Shown: piece after piece, positions 34,181-43,515 of the stretch
Layout of the letters: every line of letters starts with the position of its first letter
How positions within the stretch are numbered: position 1 is the stretch's first letter
Assembly: GCF_030269515.1 (NCBI RefSeq)
Contig: NZ_BSTM01000010.1
Span: 172,207-236,206 of the forward strand
Source of the DNA: Actinomadura sp. NBRC 104412
GTDB lineage: Bacteria; Actinomycetota; Actinomycetes; Streptosporangiales; Streptosporangiaceae
Direction of reading: 5' to 3'
Length of the DNA stretch: 64,000 bases
The notes under the pieces: generated by a model
What the model was told of the DNA's origin: nothing
What the model saw: the letters and a program-made list of their open reading frames with translations, nothing else
The model's database searches: none
Position numbers and translations under genes: made by a program

Positions 34181-35010
34181 ACCGGCGGCAGCGTCCGGTC
34201 ACCACCGTGCTCGCGAGCATCGCCGCGCTGCTCTCCCTGGTGGTCGTGCTGTTCCCGCTGTACGCGGTGATCATCGCCTCGTTCCAGACCAACGAGCAGC
34301 TCATCGGCGCCCGGTTCAACTTCTGGCCACCGGACCCGACCCTCGACAACTACCGCGAGGTGATCGACGTCCAGGGCGGCCACGTCCTCAGCACGCTGCT
34401 GATCGCCGTGGGCACCGCGCTGCTGACCCTGGCCATCTCGCTTCCGGCGGCGCATCTGCTGGCCCGCTACCGGTTCCGGGTCACCGCGATCATCGTCGGC
34501 GGTCTGCTGGTGGCGCAGATCCTGCCGTCGATCGTCATCGCCAACTCGCTGTTCCTGCTGTACCACCGGCTGGACCTGCTGAACACCTATCCCGGGCTGA
34601 TCCTGGCCGACGCCAGCTACGCGGTGCCGTTCGCCATCCTGGTGGTGCGCGCCTTCATGCTGGGGCTGCCGGCGGACGTTCTGCAGGCGGCCGAGGTCGA
34701 CGGCGCCGGGGAATGGCGGACGTTCACCAGCATCGTGCTGCCGATGAGCCGGTCGGCGATCATCACGGTGGCGGTGTTCGCGTTCCTCAACGGCTGGGGC
34801 GACTTCATCTTCGCGCTGACGCTGCTGCCCGGCAGCAGCGAAATGGCCCCGATCACCCTCAGCATCCACAACTACTTCGGCCAGTTCGAGCAGAATCTCG
34901 GCGCCGCGATGGCGCTGGCCGTCATGGGCCTGCTGCCCGCCGCGATGCTGCTCATCGCCGCGCAGCGCTACATCGCGGCCGGCCTCACGCTCGGCTCGGT
35001 CAAGGGATGA
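34177..35010 (+). CDS. Sugar ABC transporter permease (MalG-like)
   Basis: 277 residues from ATG 34177, which overlaps the upstream stop (ATGA). Six helices and the EAA loop VLQAAEVDGAGEWRTFTSIVLPMSRS identify the MalG-type partner. FLNGWGDFIFALTLLPGSSEMAPITLSI and QRYIAAGLTLGSVKG at the C-terminus are classic. It lies 32 bases before the binding-protein gene. Confidence 0.93.
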   Translation: MNRRQRPVTTVLASIAALLSLVVVLFPLYAVIIASFQTNEQLIGARFNFWPPDPTLDNYREVIDVQGGHVLSTLLIAVGTALLTLAISLPAAHLLARYRFRVTAIIVGGLLVAQILPSIVIANSLFLLYHRLDLLNTYPGLILADASYAVPFAILVVRAFMLGLPADVLQAAEVDGAGEWRTFTSIVLPMSRSAIITVAVFAFLNGWGDFIFALTLLPGSSEMAPITLSIHNYFGQFEQNLGAAMALAVMGLLPAAMLLIAAQRYIAAGLTLGSVKG

Positions 35011-35042
35011 ACCCCAACCCCACTCCCACCCCGGAGGTTCGC

Positions 35043-36317
35043 ATGGACAGAACGGCAACTCGATGCAGGAGGTTCGGGGTGGGCGCGGCCGTGGCGGCGC
35101 TGACCCTGGCGCTCGCCGCGTGCGGCGGCTCCGAATCGGGCGGGGACGGCAAGGTCACGCTGACCCTGCTGGACTACTACACGGCCGGCGGCGGGAAGAC
35201 GGCCGTGGACGCCTACATCAGGACGTTCGAGTCGAAGCACCCGAACGTCGACGTCAGGCGGCAGAGCGTTCCGTTCGAGAACCTCATGCCCAAGGTGCTG
35301 CAGGCGGCCAGCGCCGGAGACATGCCCGACATCGTCATCATCGACAACCCGAACCTCCAGCAGGTCGCGGCCACCGGGCAGCTACGCGCCTTCGACGACC
35401 TGCCCGGCTACACCACGCAGGGGTACTACGAGGGCGCCATCAAGGAGTGCGAGTTCAAGGGCAGGCACTACTGCTATCCGGTGGGCTCCAACTCGGTCGG
35501 CCTCTTCTACAACAAGAAGATGCTCGACGACGCCGGCATCAAGCCGCCGACGACCTGGGCCGAGCTGACGGACGCGGCCGCGAGGCTGACGAAACCGCCC
35601 ACCTACGGCATCGCGGTCTCCGCCCCGGCCGACGAGCAGTCCACCTGGCAACTGGAGCCGTTCGCGTGGAGCGGCGGGGGCGGCATGACCCAGGTGGACT
35701 CCCCGCCATGGGTCCAGGCCCTCCGGCTGTGGACCGGCTGGGCCGAGAAGGGCTACATGTCCAAGTCGGTGCTCCAGTGGGACCAGTCTCCCGAGCTGCC
35801 CCAGCAGTTCCTGCAGAAGAAGGCCGCCATGATGATCAACGGGCCGTGGATCTTCCCGTTGCTGAACGAGGCGGGCTGGAAGTACAACCAGGACTACGGC
35901 ATCGCGAAGGTCCCGGTGCAGCGGCCGGGGCAGAAGGTCGTCGCCCCGCTCGGCGGTGAGACCTGGACGCTGGGCGACTCCGGCAACGGCGCGCAGAAGA
36001 AGTGGGCCTGGGAGTTCGTCAAGGGCACGCAGGAACCCGCGGTCATGCAACAGCTGACCAAGGAGATGTACATCGTGCCCACCAAGCCGGCCGTCACCGC
36101 CGAGTTCCTGAAGGGCGGCGAGGAGTACGCGGTGTTCGCCGAGCAGTCGCTGACCGCGCGGCCGCGCACCACCGAGTACGGCGCGAACTACCCGAAGGTG
36201 TCGCAGGCGGTCTGGACGGCGATCCAGGCGGCCCTCACCGGTACCAAGACGCCGGAGGAGGCGCTGAAGGAGGCACAACAGACGGTGGGGTCCGTACCGC
36301 GGCAGCAGGGCCAGTGA
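35043..36317 (+). CDS. Sugar ABC transporter substrate-binding lipoprotein
   Basis: 424 residues. A lipoprotein signal ends in LALAACGG, so Cys is lipidated and the protein is anchored outside the membrane. The mature part is a type-1 extracellular solute-binding protein: MPDIVIIDNPNLQQVAATGQLRAFDDLPG, YPVGSNSVGLFYNKKML and KKAAMMINGPWIFPLLNEAG. ATG 35043 has GGAGG at 35033-35037. Given the GH127 enzyme downstream, an arabinofuranose-containing sugar is a reasonable guess for the ligand, but that is inference. Confidence 0.92.
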   Translation: MDRTATRCRRFGVGAAVAALTLALAACGGSESGGDGKVTLTLLDYYTAGGGKTAVDAYIRTFESKHPNVDVRRQSVPFENLMPKVLQAASAGDMPDIVIIDNPNLQQVAATGQLRAFDDLPGYTTQGYYEGAIKECEFKGRHYCYPVGSNSVGLFYNKKMLDDAGIKPPTTWAELTDAAARLTKPPTYGIAVSAPADEQSTWQLEPFAWSGGGGMTQVDSPPWVQALRLWTGWAEKGYMSKSVLQWDQSPELPQQFLQKKAAMMINGPWIFPLLNEAGWKYNQDYGIAKVPVQRPGQKVVAPLGGETWTLGDSGNGAQKKWAWEFVKGTQEPAVMQQLTKEMYIVPTKPAVTAEFLKGGEEYAVFAEQSLTARPRTTEYGANYPKVSQAVWTAIQAALTGTKTPEEALKEAQQTVGSVPRQQGQ

Positions 36318-37186
36318 CACCGATGCCTTCGGACACCGTTGAGCTCGCACCCATCGTCTGCTGTGTGGACGACGGCTTCGTCCGGCCTCTCTGCGTGCTG
36401 ATGCAGTCGATCGCCACGGCGGAGCCCGGCGCGGCGGCGGACATCACGCTCCTGGTGATCCACCAGGGTCTCCAGGAGGAGAGCCGCACGGCGATCCGCT
36501 CGAACGCCGACCGGCTGGGAATATCGGTGGATCTTCGGCTCGTCCCGCCGCCGGACCCCAGGTATCCGGCGTTCCGTACCGGAAGTGACGCGACGTACAC
36601 GCGGCTGGCCATTCCCGAGGTCATCCCGGACCACCGGGTCGTGCTCTACATGGACGTCGACATCATCCTTTTGCAGGATATTCGCCCACTGCTGGCAATG
36701 CCCCTCGACGGGGCGCCCTTCGGCGCCGTTCCCGACCCGACGAAACCCGTGCTCCGGCTCGGCCGGGCCCTGCCCGGATGGCAGGACCTGGGACTCAGCG
36801 GGGATCGCGAGTACTTCAACAACGGAGTGCTGCTGGTCGACATCGAGGAATGCCGCCGGCGGGATTTCTTCGCGACGGCGTCCCGCCTTCTGGTCGAGCG
36901 CCAGGACAATCTCCGGTACTGGGACCAGGACGCGATGAACCTGGCCGCCGACGAGGACTGGCTGCGGCTCGACCGCAAATGGAACACGTTCGCCTTCTCT
37001 CCCCTCGTGCAGCTCGGCGGGTACGTCCATCGAGGTGAGCCGGTGCTTCCGCTCGCCCGGTTGCTGGCCGAGGAGGAGACCGCCGCCGTCCTGCATTTCG
37101 CCGGACCCAGGAAACCCTGGATGTGCGACTATCCCGACAATCCACTACGAGATCGTTACCTTCGGCTCCTTCAAATGACCACCTAG
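36314..37186 (+). CDS. GT8-family glycosyltransferase
   Basis: About 290 residues from GTG 36314 (GTGA overlap with the transporter stop) or ATG 36323. The GT8 fold of LgtC-type galactosyl- and glucosyltransferases is marked by IVCCVDDGFVRPLCVLMQSI, the metal-binding DVD in VVLYMDVDIILLQ, FNNGVLLVDI and the closing HFAGPRKPW. It would transfer a sugar from a nucleotide donor with retention. It is directly coupled to the transporter and precedes GH127. Base composition dips here compared with its neighbours (ATATCGG, CTTTTGCAGGATATT). Confidence 0.85.
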   Translation: MTPMPSDTVELAPIVCCVDDGFVRPLCVLMQSIATAEPGAAADITLLVIHQGLQEESRTAIRSNADRLGISVDLRLVPPPDPRYPAFRTGSDATYTRLAIPEVIPDHRVVLYMDVDIILLQDIRPLLAMPLDGAPFGAVPDPTKPVLRLGRALPGWQDLGLSGDREYFNNGVLLVDIEECRRRDFFATASRLLVERQDNLRYWDQDAMNLAADEDWLRLDRKWNTFAFSPLVQLGGYVHRGEPVLPLARLLAEEETAAVLHFAGPRKPWMCDYPDNPLRDRYLRLLQMTT

Positions 37187-37236
37187 ATGTCCGTTACGGC
37201 GCTGGTACGTGTGCGACGTCCAACCGGGAGTGCTCC

Positions 37237-39111
37237 GTGAGTAAACCTGTGATTCCGAGCGGCGGGCGGCTGCGCCCGCTCGGCATCGACGAAGTGCGGC
37301 TGGCGCCGGGCTTCTGGGGAGACCGGCAAAGACTGAACGCCGATGTGATCCTCGAACACTGCCGGTCATGGGAGGAACGCCTCGGCTGGATCGACAACTT
37401 CCGCCGGCCGGACGCGCCGCACCGGGGCCGCGAATTCAGCGACTCGGAGATCTACAAACTGCTCGAGGGAATGATCTGGGAGGCGGGGCGCGAGCCCGAT
37501 TCCGGCCTGAAAGCGCGGATCGACGAGCTCTCCGAGATCATCGCGGGGGCGCAGGAGCCCGACGGGTACCTGAACACCCGCTGGCGCGGGAACCGCTATG
37601 CCGACCTGGAGTGGGGCCACGAGCTGTACTGCTTCGGCCACCTCATCCAGGCCGGGGTGGCGTCGCTGCGCTCCCCGGGCCCCGGCCTGCTCGGGGAGGT
37701 CGCCATCCGCGCCGCCGATCACGTCTGCCGGGAGTTCGCGGACGGGGCCCGCGAGTCGGTGTGCGGACATCCGGTGATCGAGATGGCGCTGGTCGAGCTG
37801 TTCCGGGTGACGGGGGAGGAGCGGTACCTGGAGCAGGCCAGGCTGTTCGTGGAACGGCGCGGCCGGCCGGTGCTCGACGACATCCACCTCGGCCGCGCCT
37901 ACTTCCAGGACGACATGCCGGTCCGGCAGGCCAGGGTGTTCCGCGGCCACGCCGTACGCGCCCTCTACCTGGCCTCGGGCGCCGTGGACGTCGCCGTGGA
38001 GACCGGCGACGAGGACCTGCTGGCCGCGATCATCGACCAGTGGGACCGTACGGTGGCCGCCCGCACCTACCTGACGGGAGGCATGGGGTCGCGGCACAGC
38101 GGCGAGATGTTCGGTGAGGACTGGGAGCTGCCGCCCGACCGCGCGTACTCCGAGACCTGCGCGGGCGTCGCGTCGGTCATGCTGTGCTGGCGGCTGCTGC
38201 TCGCGACCGGCGACCCGCGCTACGCCGACCTGGCCGAGCGCACCCTCTACAACGTGGTGGCCACCTCCCCGGCGGCGGACGGCCACGCGTTCTTCTACGC
38301 CAACCCGTTGCAGGTGCGGGTGCCGGGTCGGGTGCCCGATCCGGACGTGGTGAACCCGCGCGTGGAGGCGCCGCTGCGGGCGCCGTGGTTCAGCGTGTCG
38401 TGCTGCCCGAACAATTTGGCGCGCACGTTCTCCAGCCTCGGCGGCTACATCGCCACGCGCGACGACCATGGCGTCCAAGTGCAGCAGCTCGCCCCGTGCA
38501 CGATCGAGACGACGCTGGAGGACGGGCGCCGGGTCGGGCTCCGCGTCGACACCGGCTATCCCTGGTCCGGTGAGGTGACCGTGCGGGTGGACGAGACGGA
38601 CGGGGGGCCGTGGCGGCTGTCGGTGCGGATCCCGCCGTGGGCGGGCCGGACGGAGTCCTACCTGGTCGAGGAGCGCGACTGGCGTCCCGGCGACGAGATA
38701 CGCCTCGACCTGCCCATGGAGCCGCGCTGGACCCGTCCCGACCCGCGCATCGACGCGGTCCGCGGGTGCGTGGCGGTCGAGCGCGGTCCGCTCGTCTACT
38801 GCGCCGAGTCCCTCGACGACGACCCGCCGCTGGCCGGGCTTCACGTCGACACGTCGGCGCCGCCACGGGAGCTGAGGGACGGCGACGGGCTCGGCCGCAT
38901 CCTGCTCTCCGTCCCGGCACGGACGGTGTCCGGGGACGGTCCATGGCCCTACGGCGCGCCGCGTCCGGAAGCCCGTGCCCCCGGGGCGACGACGCTGGTC
39001 CCGTACCACATGTGGGGCAATCGCGGCCCCGCGACCATGCGCGTCTGGCTCCCGGAGGACACCCGGCTCCGGGAGGTCACCCGGCTTCGGGAGAACCGCG
39101 ACGATGGATGA
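37237..39111 (+). CDS. GH127-type beta-L-arabinofuranosidase
   Basis: 624 residues from GTG 37237, with GGGAG at 37226-37230. The (alpha/alpha)6 barrel is followed by two beta domains. Residues that match the zinc-cysteine active site of HypBA1 are all present: Glu290 (SGEMF), Glu306 and Cys308 (YSETC), and the Cys389-Cys390 pair in VSCCPNN. The 16- and 2-residue spacings equal those in HypBA1. There is no signal peptide, so it acts in the cytoplasm on imported or cell-made material. It overlaps the condensation gene by eight bases, an unusual link of a sugar hydrolase with a ligase-type protein. Confidence 0.88.
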   Translation: MSKPVIPSGGRLRPLGIDEVRLAPGFWGDRQRLNADVILEHCRSWEERLGWIDNFRRPDAPHRGREFSDSEIYKLLEGMIWEAGREPDSGLKARIDELSEIIAGAQEPDGYLNTRWRGNRYADLEWGHELYCFGHLIQAGVASLRSPGPGLLGEVAIRAADHVCREFADGARESVCGHPVIEMALVELFRVTGEERYLEQARLFVERRGRPVLDDIHLGRAYFQDDMPVRQARVFRGHAVRALYLASGAVDVAVETGDEDLLAAIIDQWDRTVAARTYLTGGMGSRHSGEMFGEDWELPPDRAYSETCAGVASVMLCWRLLLATGDPRYADLAERTLYNVVATSPAADGHAFFYANPLQVRVPGRVPDPDVVNPRVEAPLRAPWFSVSCCPNNLARTFSSLGGYIATRDDHGVQVQQLAPCTIETTLEDGRRVGLRVDTGYPWSGEVTVRVDETDGGPWRLSVRIPPWAGRTESYLVEERDWRPGDEIRLDLPMEPRWTRPDPRIDAVRGCVAVERGPLVYCAESLDDDPPLAGLHVDTSAPPRELRDGDGLGRILLSVPARTVSGDGPWPYGAPRPEARAPGATTLVPYHMWGNRGPATMRVWLPEDTRLREVTRLRENRDDG

Positions 39112-40816
39112 CGAGGGACGGGTCGTGGTCCGGTTCGCGGCGCGGGTGCCGGACCCGGCCACCGGGCCGCTCACCTGGGGGCAGCGCTTCATCTGGGATG
39201 CCGCCGCCTCCCTGGCCCCGCACGACGAGCACATGAACCTCACGCTCGTCGTCCCGGTCCCGGCCGGGCCGACGGTCGGCGAGGTCGCGGGCGCGGTGAC
39301 GGCGCTGGTCGAGAGGCACGCCTCGCTGCGTACCACCTATCCCCTCGGCGACGACCTGGAGCCCTACCAGGTCGAGCTGAGCGACGGTGAGCTGGAGCTC
39401 CGCATCAGCGAGATCCGTGCCGGCCCGGAACGCAGCGTGGAGGAACTGGCCGCGCGGCTGGCGGGCCGTTCGTTCGATCTGGCGAACGAGCTGCCCGTGC
39501 GCGCCGGCATCAGCGTCGAAGGCGGTGCGCCCCGGGCCGTCGTCCTGGCGTTCTCGCATATCGTGGCCGACGCGTGGGGAGGGCGGATCCTCCGTGCCGA
39601 TCTGGAGAGGCTCCTGAGCGGCGGGGATCCCGGTGCGCCGCCGGAGCATCGGCCCATCGACCAGGCGGCGTTCGAGAACTCCGACCTCGGCCGGCGTATC
39701 GAGGCCAGGTCGCTCGACCATTGGCGATCCAGGCTGGAGAGGTTCCCGCGGACCATGTTCGCCACCCGTCCGAGAACGGACCCGGCTCCCCGCTACTGGC
39801 GCGGGGAACTGTCCTCGCCGGCCCTCGCCTTGGGAGTGGCGGCACTGATGAGGCGATACCGGATCTCCGCCAACTCCGTCGTCCTCGCCGCGCTCGCGCT
39901 GCACCTGGGGCATCTGGCGGACATCGACCGGTGCGCCGTGAAGGTGCAGGTCCGTAATCGGTGGGGGCCCGAACGGAACGACTCCGTCGAGATCTTCCTC
40001 CAGGAGGTCCCGGTCGTCTTCGACCTCGACCGGGGCTCGTTCGCGGTGACCGCGCGGGCCGTCCAGGACGAGGTGATCCGATCGGCCCGCCACGCGCGGT
40101 GCTCGCCGGTGAAGATCCGGGCGCTGCTGGACGACCTCGACACGCGGCGAGGCACCCGCACGGCCCTGGACACCATGATCAACACGATGGGGCTGCCGGT
40201 CGCCGCGCCGCCGCCGATCCCGGAACCCATCGAGGACCTGTCGGCCGCGCTCGCCGCGCTGCGCCCCGGCACCGCCTTCAGATGGACGGAGAAACGGGAG
40301 GTGGAGGGGGTCAGATGCCTGGTCATCTCCAACCTCCCGTTCGAGGACCGGATCTCGGTGCTGGCGGACACGGCCTGCCTACCGCCCGGCGATGTCCGCG
40401 CGCTCCTGTTCGGGATCGAGCGGCTGGTCGTCCACGTCGCCACGGCAGGCGACGAGCCGCGGGCCGCCATCGCCGAATCGGGACTCGTCCCGTTCCCCCG
40501 AGGACCGGAATGGCGCAGGCTGGGCGAGTCGTGGACCGACCTGGAGGCCACCGCGGCGATGGTCGCGGACCGGGCCGGGCTCGCCCGCGAGGCGGTGCAC
40601 CTCGCGGTGGGCGACGAACTGGTCGCCTATCTGGCCGGGCCCGTGCCGAGGCGGGAGTTCGACCGCCTTCCGGAGCGGTGCTTCGCGGCCCTGGCGCAGG
40701 ACGCGACCGTCGCCCTGCCGGACCGCTTCGTCCTGGTCGAACGGTTACCGCCACCCGTCCTCGGCGCCGACGGATGGCGCCGCCAGCCCGCCCTGGCCGT
40801 GGCCGCCCGGCGATGA
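39104..40816 (+). CDS. Free-standing NRPS-type condensation protein
   Basis: 570 residues from ATG 39104, inside the end of GH127. The condensation fold is recognised by TWGQRFIWDAAASLAPHDEHMN, ALVERHASLRTTYP, RSFDLANELPVRAGI and the active site FSHIVADAWGGRIL. The HHxxxDG motif reads SHIVADA: the catalytic second His (152) and Asp (156) remain, the first His and the Gly are changed. NRWGPERNDSVEIFLQEVPV follows as the latch region. Roughly 100 extra C-terminal residues are not recognised. Leu548 is a TTA codon (40745-40747). It probably forms an amide or ester from an acyl group on the carrier at 40881. Confidence 0.82.
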   Translation: MDDEGRVVVRFAARVPDPATGPLTWGQRFIWDAAASLAPHDEHMNLTLVVPVPAGPTVGEVAGAVTALVERHASLRTTYPLGDDLEPYQVELSDGELELRISEIRAGPERSVEELAARLAGRSFDLANELPVRAGISVEGGAPRAVVLAFSHIVADAWGGRILRADLERLLSGGDPGAPPEHRPIDQAAFENSDLGRRIEARSLDHWRSRLERFPRTMFATRPRTDPAPRYWRGELSSPALALGVAALMRRYRISANSVVLAALALHLGHLADIDRCAVKVQVRNRWGPERNDSVEIFLQEVPVVFDLDRGSFAVTARAVQDEVIRSARHARCSPVKIRALLDDLDTRRGTRTALDTMINTMGLPVAAPPPIPEPIEDLSAALAALRPGTAFRWTEKREVEGVRCLVISNLPFEDRISVLADTACLPPGDVRALLFGIERLVVHVATAGDEPRAAIAESGLVPFPRGPEWRRLGESWTDLEATAAMVADRAGLAREAVHLAVGDELVAYLAGPVPRREFDRLPERCFAALAQDATVALPDRFVLVERLPPPVLGADGWRRQPALAVAARR

Positions 40817-40880
40817 CGGCGACGTCCCGGACCGACCACCCGCCCACCGAAGAGACCCGCCGGAGAACCGGGAGGCGACC

Positions 40881-41132
40881 ATGGCCGACCGCCATCAGAT
40901 CGTCGACTCCGTGACCGGCCACCTGCGCGCGGCGCTGCCGGAGCTGGGTGACCTGGAGGTCGATGAGGACAAGGACCTGCGTGACTACCCGGGATTCGAC
41001 TCCCTGATGATCCTGGAGGCCCTCGTCTGGCTGGAGACCGAGTTCGGGGTGGTCATCCCGGACGAGGAACTGAGTCTCGACCGTTTCTGCACGGTCGGCA
41101 AGATCGCCGATTACGCCGTCGAGCACCTGTAG
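40881..41132 (+). CDS. Acyl/peptidyl carrier protein
   Basis: 83 residues. The phosphopantetheine site is Ser41 in GFDSLMILEALVW, preceded by DLEVDEDKDLRDY and followed by IPDEELSLDRFCTVGKIADYAVEHL. It is acidic and helical as expected. GGGAGGCG lies before ATG 40881. It sits between the condensation and adenylation genes and should carry the building block loaded by the latter. No phosphopantetheinyl transferase is in the window. Confidence 0.92.
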   Translation: MADRHQIVDSVTGHLRAALPELGDLEVDEDKDLRDYPGFDSLMILEALVWLETEFGVVIPDEELSLDRFCTVGKIADYAVEHL

Positions 41133-41206
41133 CACCGGCCGGCACCGGCGGGAACCGCCGTGCCCGGAACACCGATCCCCGCCACCGCCACCAACGGGAG
41201 GCAACC

Positions 41207-42679
41207 ATGAGCACTGGCGGCATCGCCGACGCCGTACGGCAGGGTCCCGGCGCGGCGGACGCGGCGGCCATCGTCAACAACGGACGCGTCTGGACCTTCC
41301 AGGCCCTGCTGGACGCCGCGGAGGCGCTGGCCGAACGGCTCACCGGGCCGGGTGTGCCGCACCGGCGGCCGGTGAACGCGGAGCTGTCGGACCCGGTCGC
41401 CACCGCCATGGCCACTCTGGGCTGTGACCTGGCCGGCCTTCCCATCGTCCACCGCGATCCCGCCATGCCGCAGTCGGCGCCCGGAGCCGTCACCCTGCAC
41501 GACGGGAGGGCACGGACACCGGGCGCCGACGAACGGCGGCTCGCGGACACCGGCCTGTGGCTGCGGTGGGACGAGAGGGGCTCCGACGACGCGCCCGGCA
41601 TGGCCGGCCTCCCCGGCCGGTCGCAGATCTTCCTCACCTCGGGCTCGACCGGAACGCCGACCGGGGTGGTCACGACCGCCACCGCGGTGCTCCTCAGCGC
41701 CCGCCGGATCGCGAGGTTCCTGGGGTACGGGCCGGACACCCCGGTGCTGACCTGCGCGCCGGTCTTCCATGGATACGGGTTCAGCACCGGCCTGCTGGCG
41801 CCCTTGCTGCGCGGAGCGCCGGTGTGGTTCTGCTCTCCGCGCTCGGTGCCCTCCCAACTGGACCGCGCGGCCCGTCACCACGGCGCGCACACGATGGTCG
41901 CGCTCCCGTCGCACTACAACCTGATCGCCGGGCTGCCAGAGGACGCCGCGCCCTCGCCCGGGGATACCAAGGGCCTCGCCGGGCTGCGCGGTTGCGTGTC
42001 GGGCGGAGCTCCGCTGCCGCCCGGCGCCGCCGCCCGGCTCCTGCGCCGGTACTCGTTCACGCTCTACAACGGCTACGGATCCAGCGAGGCCGGGATCATC
42101 GCGTTCAAGCCGGTCACCGGGGAGGACGACCCGGGAGACGTCGGCGTCCCGCTGCCGGGGATCTCCGTCAGGATCGACACGGCGGCGGAGACCGGGGACC
42201 CGGCGCCGGACGGAGAGGGCCGCGGCGGCACCACAGGGGAGCTGCTGCTGTCCTCGGACGGGATGGCGGCGGGCCGGATGGAACCCGGCGGGATGCGGCC
42301 GCTCGACCTGGACGACGGCTGGTACCGCACCGGCGACCTCGCCTCCATCGACCCGTCGAGCGGCGCGATCAGGCTGCTCGGCAGGGTCGACACGATGATC
42401 AACGTGGCGGGCGAGAAGGTCGGCCCCGCCGAGGTCGAACGGGTCCTGGCCGCTCACCCCGGCGTGCTGGACGTCCAGGTGCTGCCCGCCCCCGACCGGG
42501 TACGCGGCCAGGTGCCGGTGGCCCGGGTGGTGCTGCGGGACGCCGCCGCCGAAGGCTCCCTGATCGCCTGGTGCAGGGAGAGGCTGGCGCCGCATCAGGT
42601 GCCGGCGCGTATCGAACGCGTCGCGGCGATCCCCCGGTCGGCGACCGGGAAACCGCTGCGAGGACGGGTGCCGTCGTGA
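41207..42679 (+). CDS. AMP-dependent adenylating enzyme (stand-alone A domain)
   Basis: 490 residues of the acyl-CoA synthetase / NRPS adenylation family. Core motifs are ILTSGSTGTPTGVV-like FLTSGSTGTPTGVV (A3), YNGYGSSEAG (A5), GWYRTGDLASID (A7), GRVDTMINVAGEKVGPAEVE (A8) and the catalytic Lys in PRSATGKPLRG (A10). It should activate a carboxylic acid and load it onto the carrier protein. The short N-terminal part and the APVFHGYGFSTGLL segment look more like fatty or aryl acid activators than strict amino-acid domains; the substrate cannot be read. Confidence 0.9.
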   Translation: MSTGGIADAVRQGPGAADAAAIVNNGRVWTFQALLDAAEALAERLTGPGVPHRRPVNAELSDPVATAMATLGCDLAGLPIVHRDPAMPQSAPGAVTLHDGRARTPGADERRLADTGLWLRWDERGSDDAPGMAGLPGRSQIFLTSGSTGTPTGVVTTATAVLLSARRIARFLGYGPDTPVLTCAPVFHGYGFSTGLLAPLLRGAPVWFCSPRSVPSQLDRAARHHGAHTMVALPSHYNLIAGLPEDAAPSPGDTKGLAGLRGCVSGGAPLPPGAAARLLRRYSFTLYNGYGSSEAGIIAFKPVTGEDDPGDVGVPLPGISVRIDTAAETGDPAPDGEGRGGTTGELLLSSDGMAAGRMEPGGMRPLDLDDGWYRTGDLASIDPSSGAIRLLGRVDTMINVAGEKVGPAEVERVLAAHPGVLDVQVLPAPDRVRGQVPVARVVLRDAAAEGSLIAWCRERLAPHQVPARIERVAAIPRSATGKPLRGRVPS

Positions 42680-42749
42680 ACGGGATCCCGCCGGCGTATG
42701 TGGTCGACCGCCCGCCCGGACCTCGCCTCCCGCACGAGAATGCCCGCCG

Positions 42750-43475
42750 ATGGACACGACCGTTGAACGATCTCAGGAGCGAGGCTTGCCGGCGACCCAC
42801 GCACAACGCTCGATCTTCTCCATGCCCTTTTCGAGGCTGCTGTTCTCCACGCTGCGCAGGCGCGAGGCATGGCATCTGTCCCGTGGCGGCCCGACGATCT
42901 GGGTCCCCTCGCCGAGCGGCACGATCCTCACCAGCGTCGTCCGCGTTCCGGATCACCTCGGGGCGCGGTTGCGGGAGGCGGTGCTTCCGGCCGGTGACGC
43001 GCACGGGGGCCACTACGTCTACCCGGTGGGTGACCTCCACGTGACCCTCACCAACCTGGACGCCTACCGCGATGTCCCGGTCGAACGGATCGAAGAGGCG
43101 CTGACGGACTGCCTGTCCAGGGTCGGGCCCGTGGAGCTGTCCCTTCGCGGGCTGGCCATCTCACGGGCCACGGTGTTCGCGCAGGTGCACGCGAGCCCGG
43201 CCTGGAGGCTGTTCCGTCTCCGCGCCGCCGTGCGCCGGACGCTGACGCCGTCCGCCGGCGCCATTCCCGGGAGACCCGCCGACATGGTCGGGTTCTGCAA
43301 TGTGCTGCGCTTCAGGCATCGGGACATCGCGCCCGCGAAAGCGATCGTGGCCGGTCATCGCGATATCGAGATCGGTCGCTTCCTGCTCGACGACGTCGAG
43401 ATCGTACGGACCGACAAGGTCCTGTCGGCGGCCAACACCGCCATACTCGCCAAGTGCGCGCGGAGGTCGCCGTGA
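42750..43475 (+). CDS. 2H-phosphoesterase-like protein, second motif missing
   Basis: 241 residues from ATG 42750; ATG 42823 is in another frame. GGHYVYPVGDLHVTLTNLDAY has the first HxT motif (His97) and strand pattern of 2H (2'-5' RNA ligase-like) proteins, with SLRGLAISRATVFAQVHAS after it. The place where a second HxT is expected reads FCNVLRFRHRD, so the catalytic pair is incomplete. It may be a non-catalytic relative or another fold. It lies between the adenylation enzyme and the radical SAM gene and is likely co-transcribed. Confidence 0.5.
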   Translation: MDTTVERSQERGLPATHAQRSIFSMPFSRLLFSTLRRREAWHLSRGGPTIWVPSPSGTILTSVVRVPDHLGARLREAVLPAGDAHGGHYVYPVGDLHVTLTNLDAYRDVPVERIEEALTDCLSRVGPVELSLRGLAISRATVFAQVHASPAWRLFRLRAAVRRTLTPSAGAIPGRPADMVGFCNVLRFRHRDIAPAKAIVAGHRDIEIGRFLLDDVEIVRTDKVLSAANTAILAKCARRSP

Positions 43476-43515
43476 AGCAAATCGTCCGCAATGCCAAACG
43501 ATTGGGGTCACGGCG

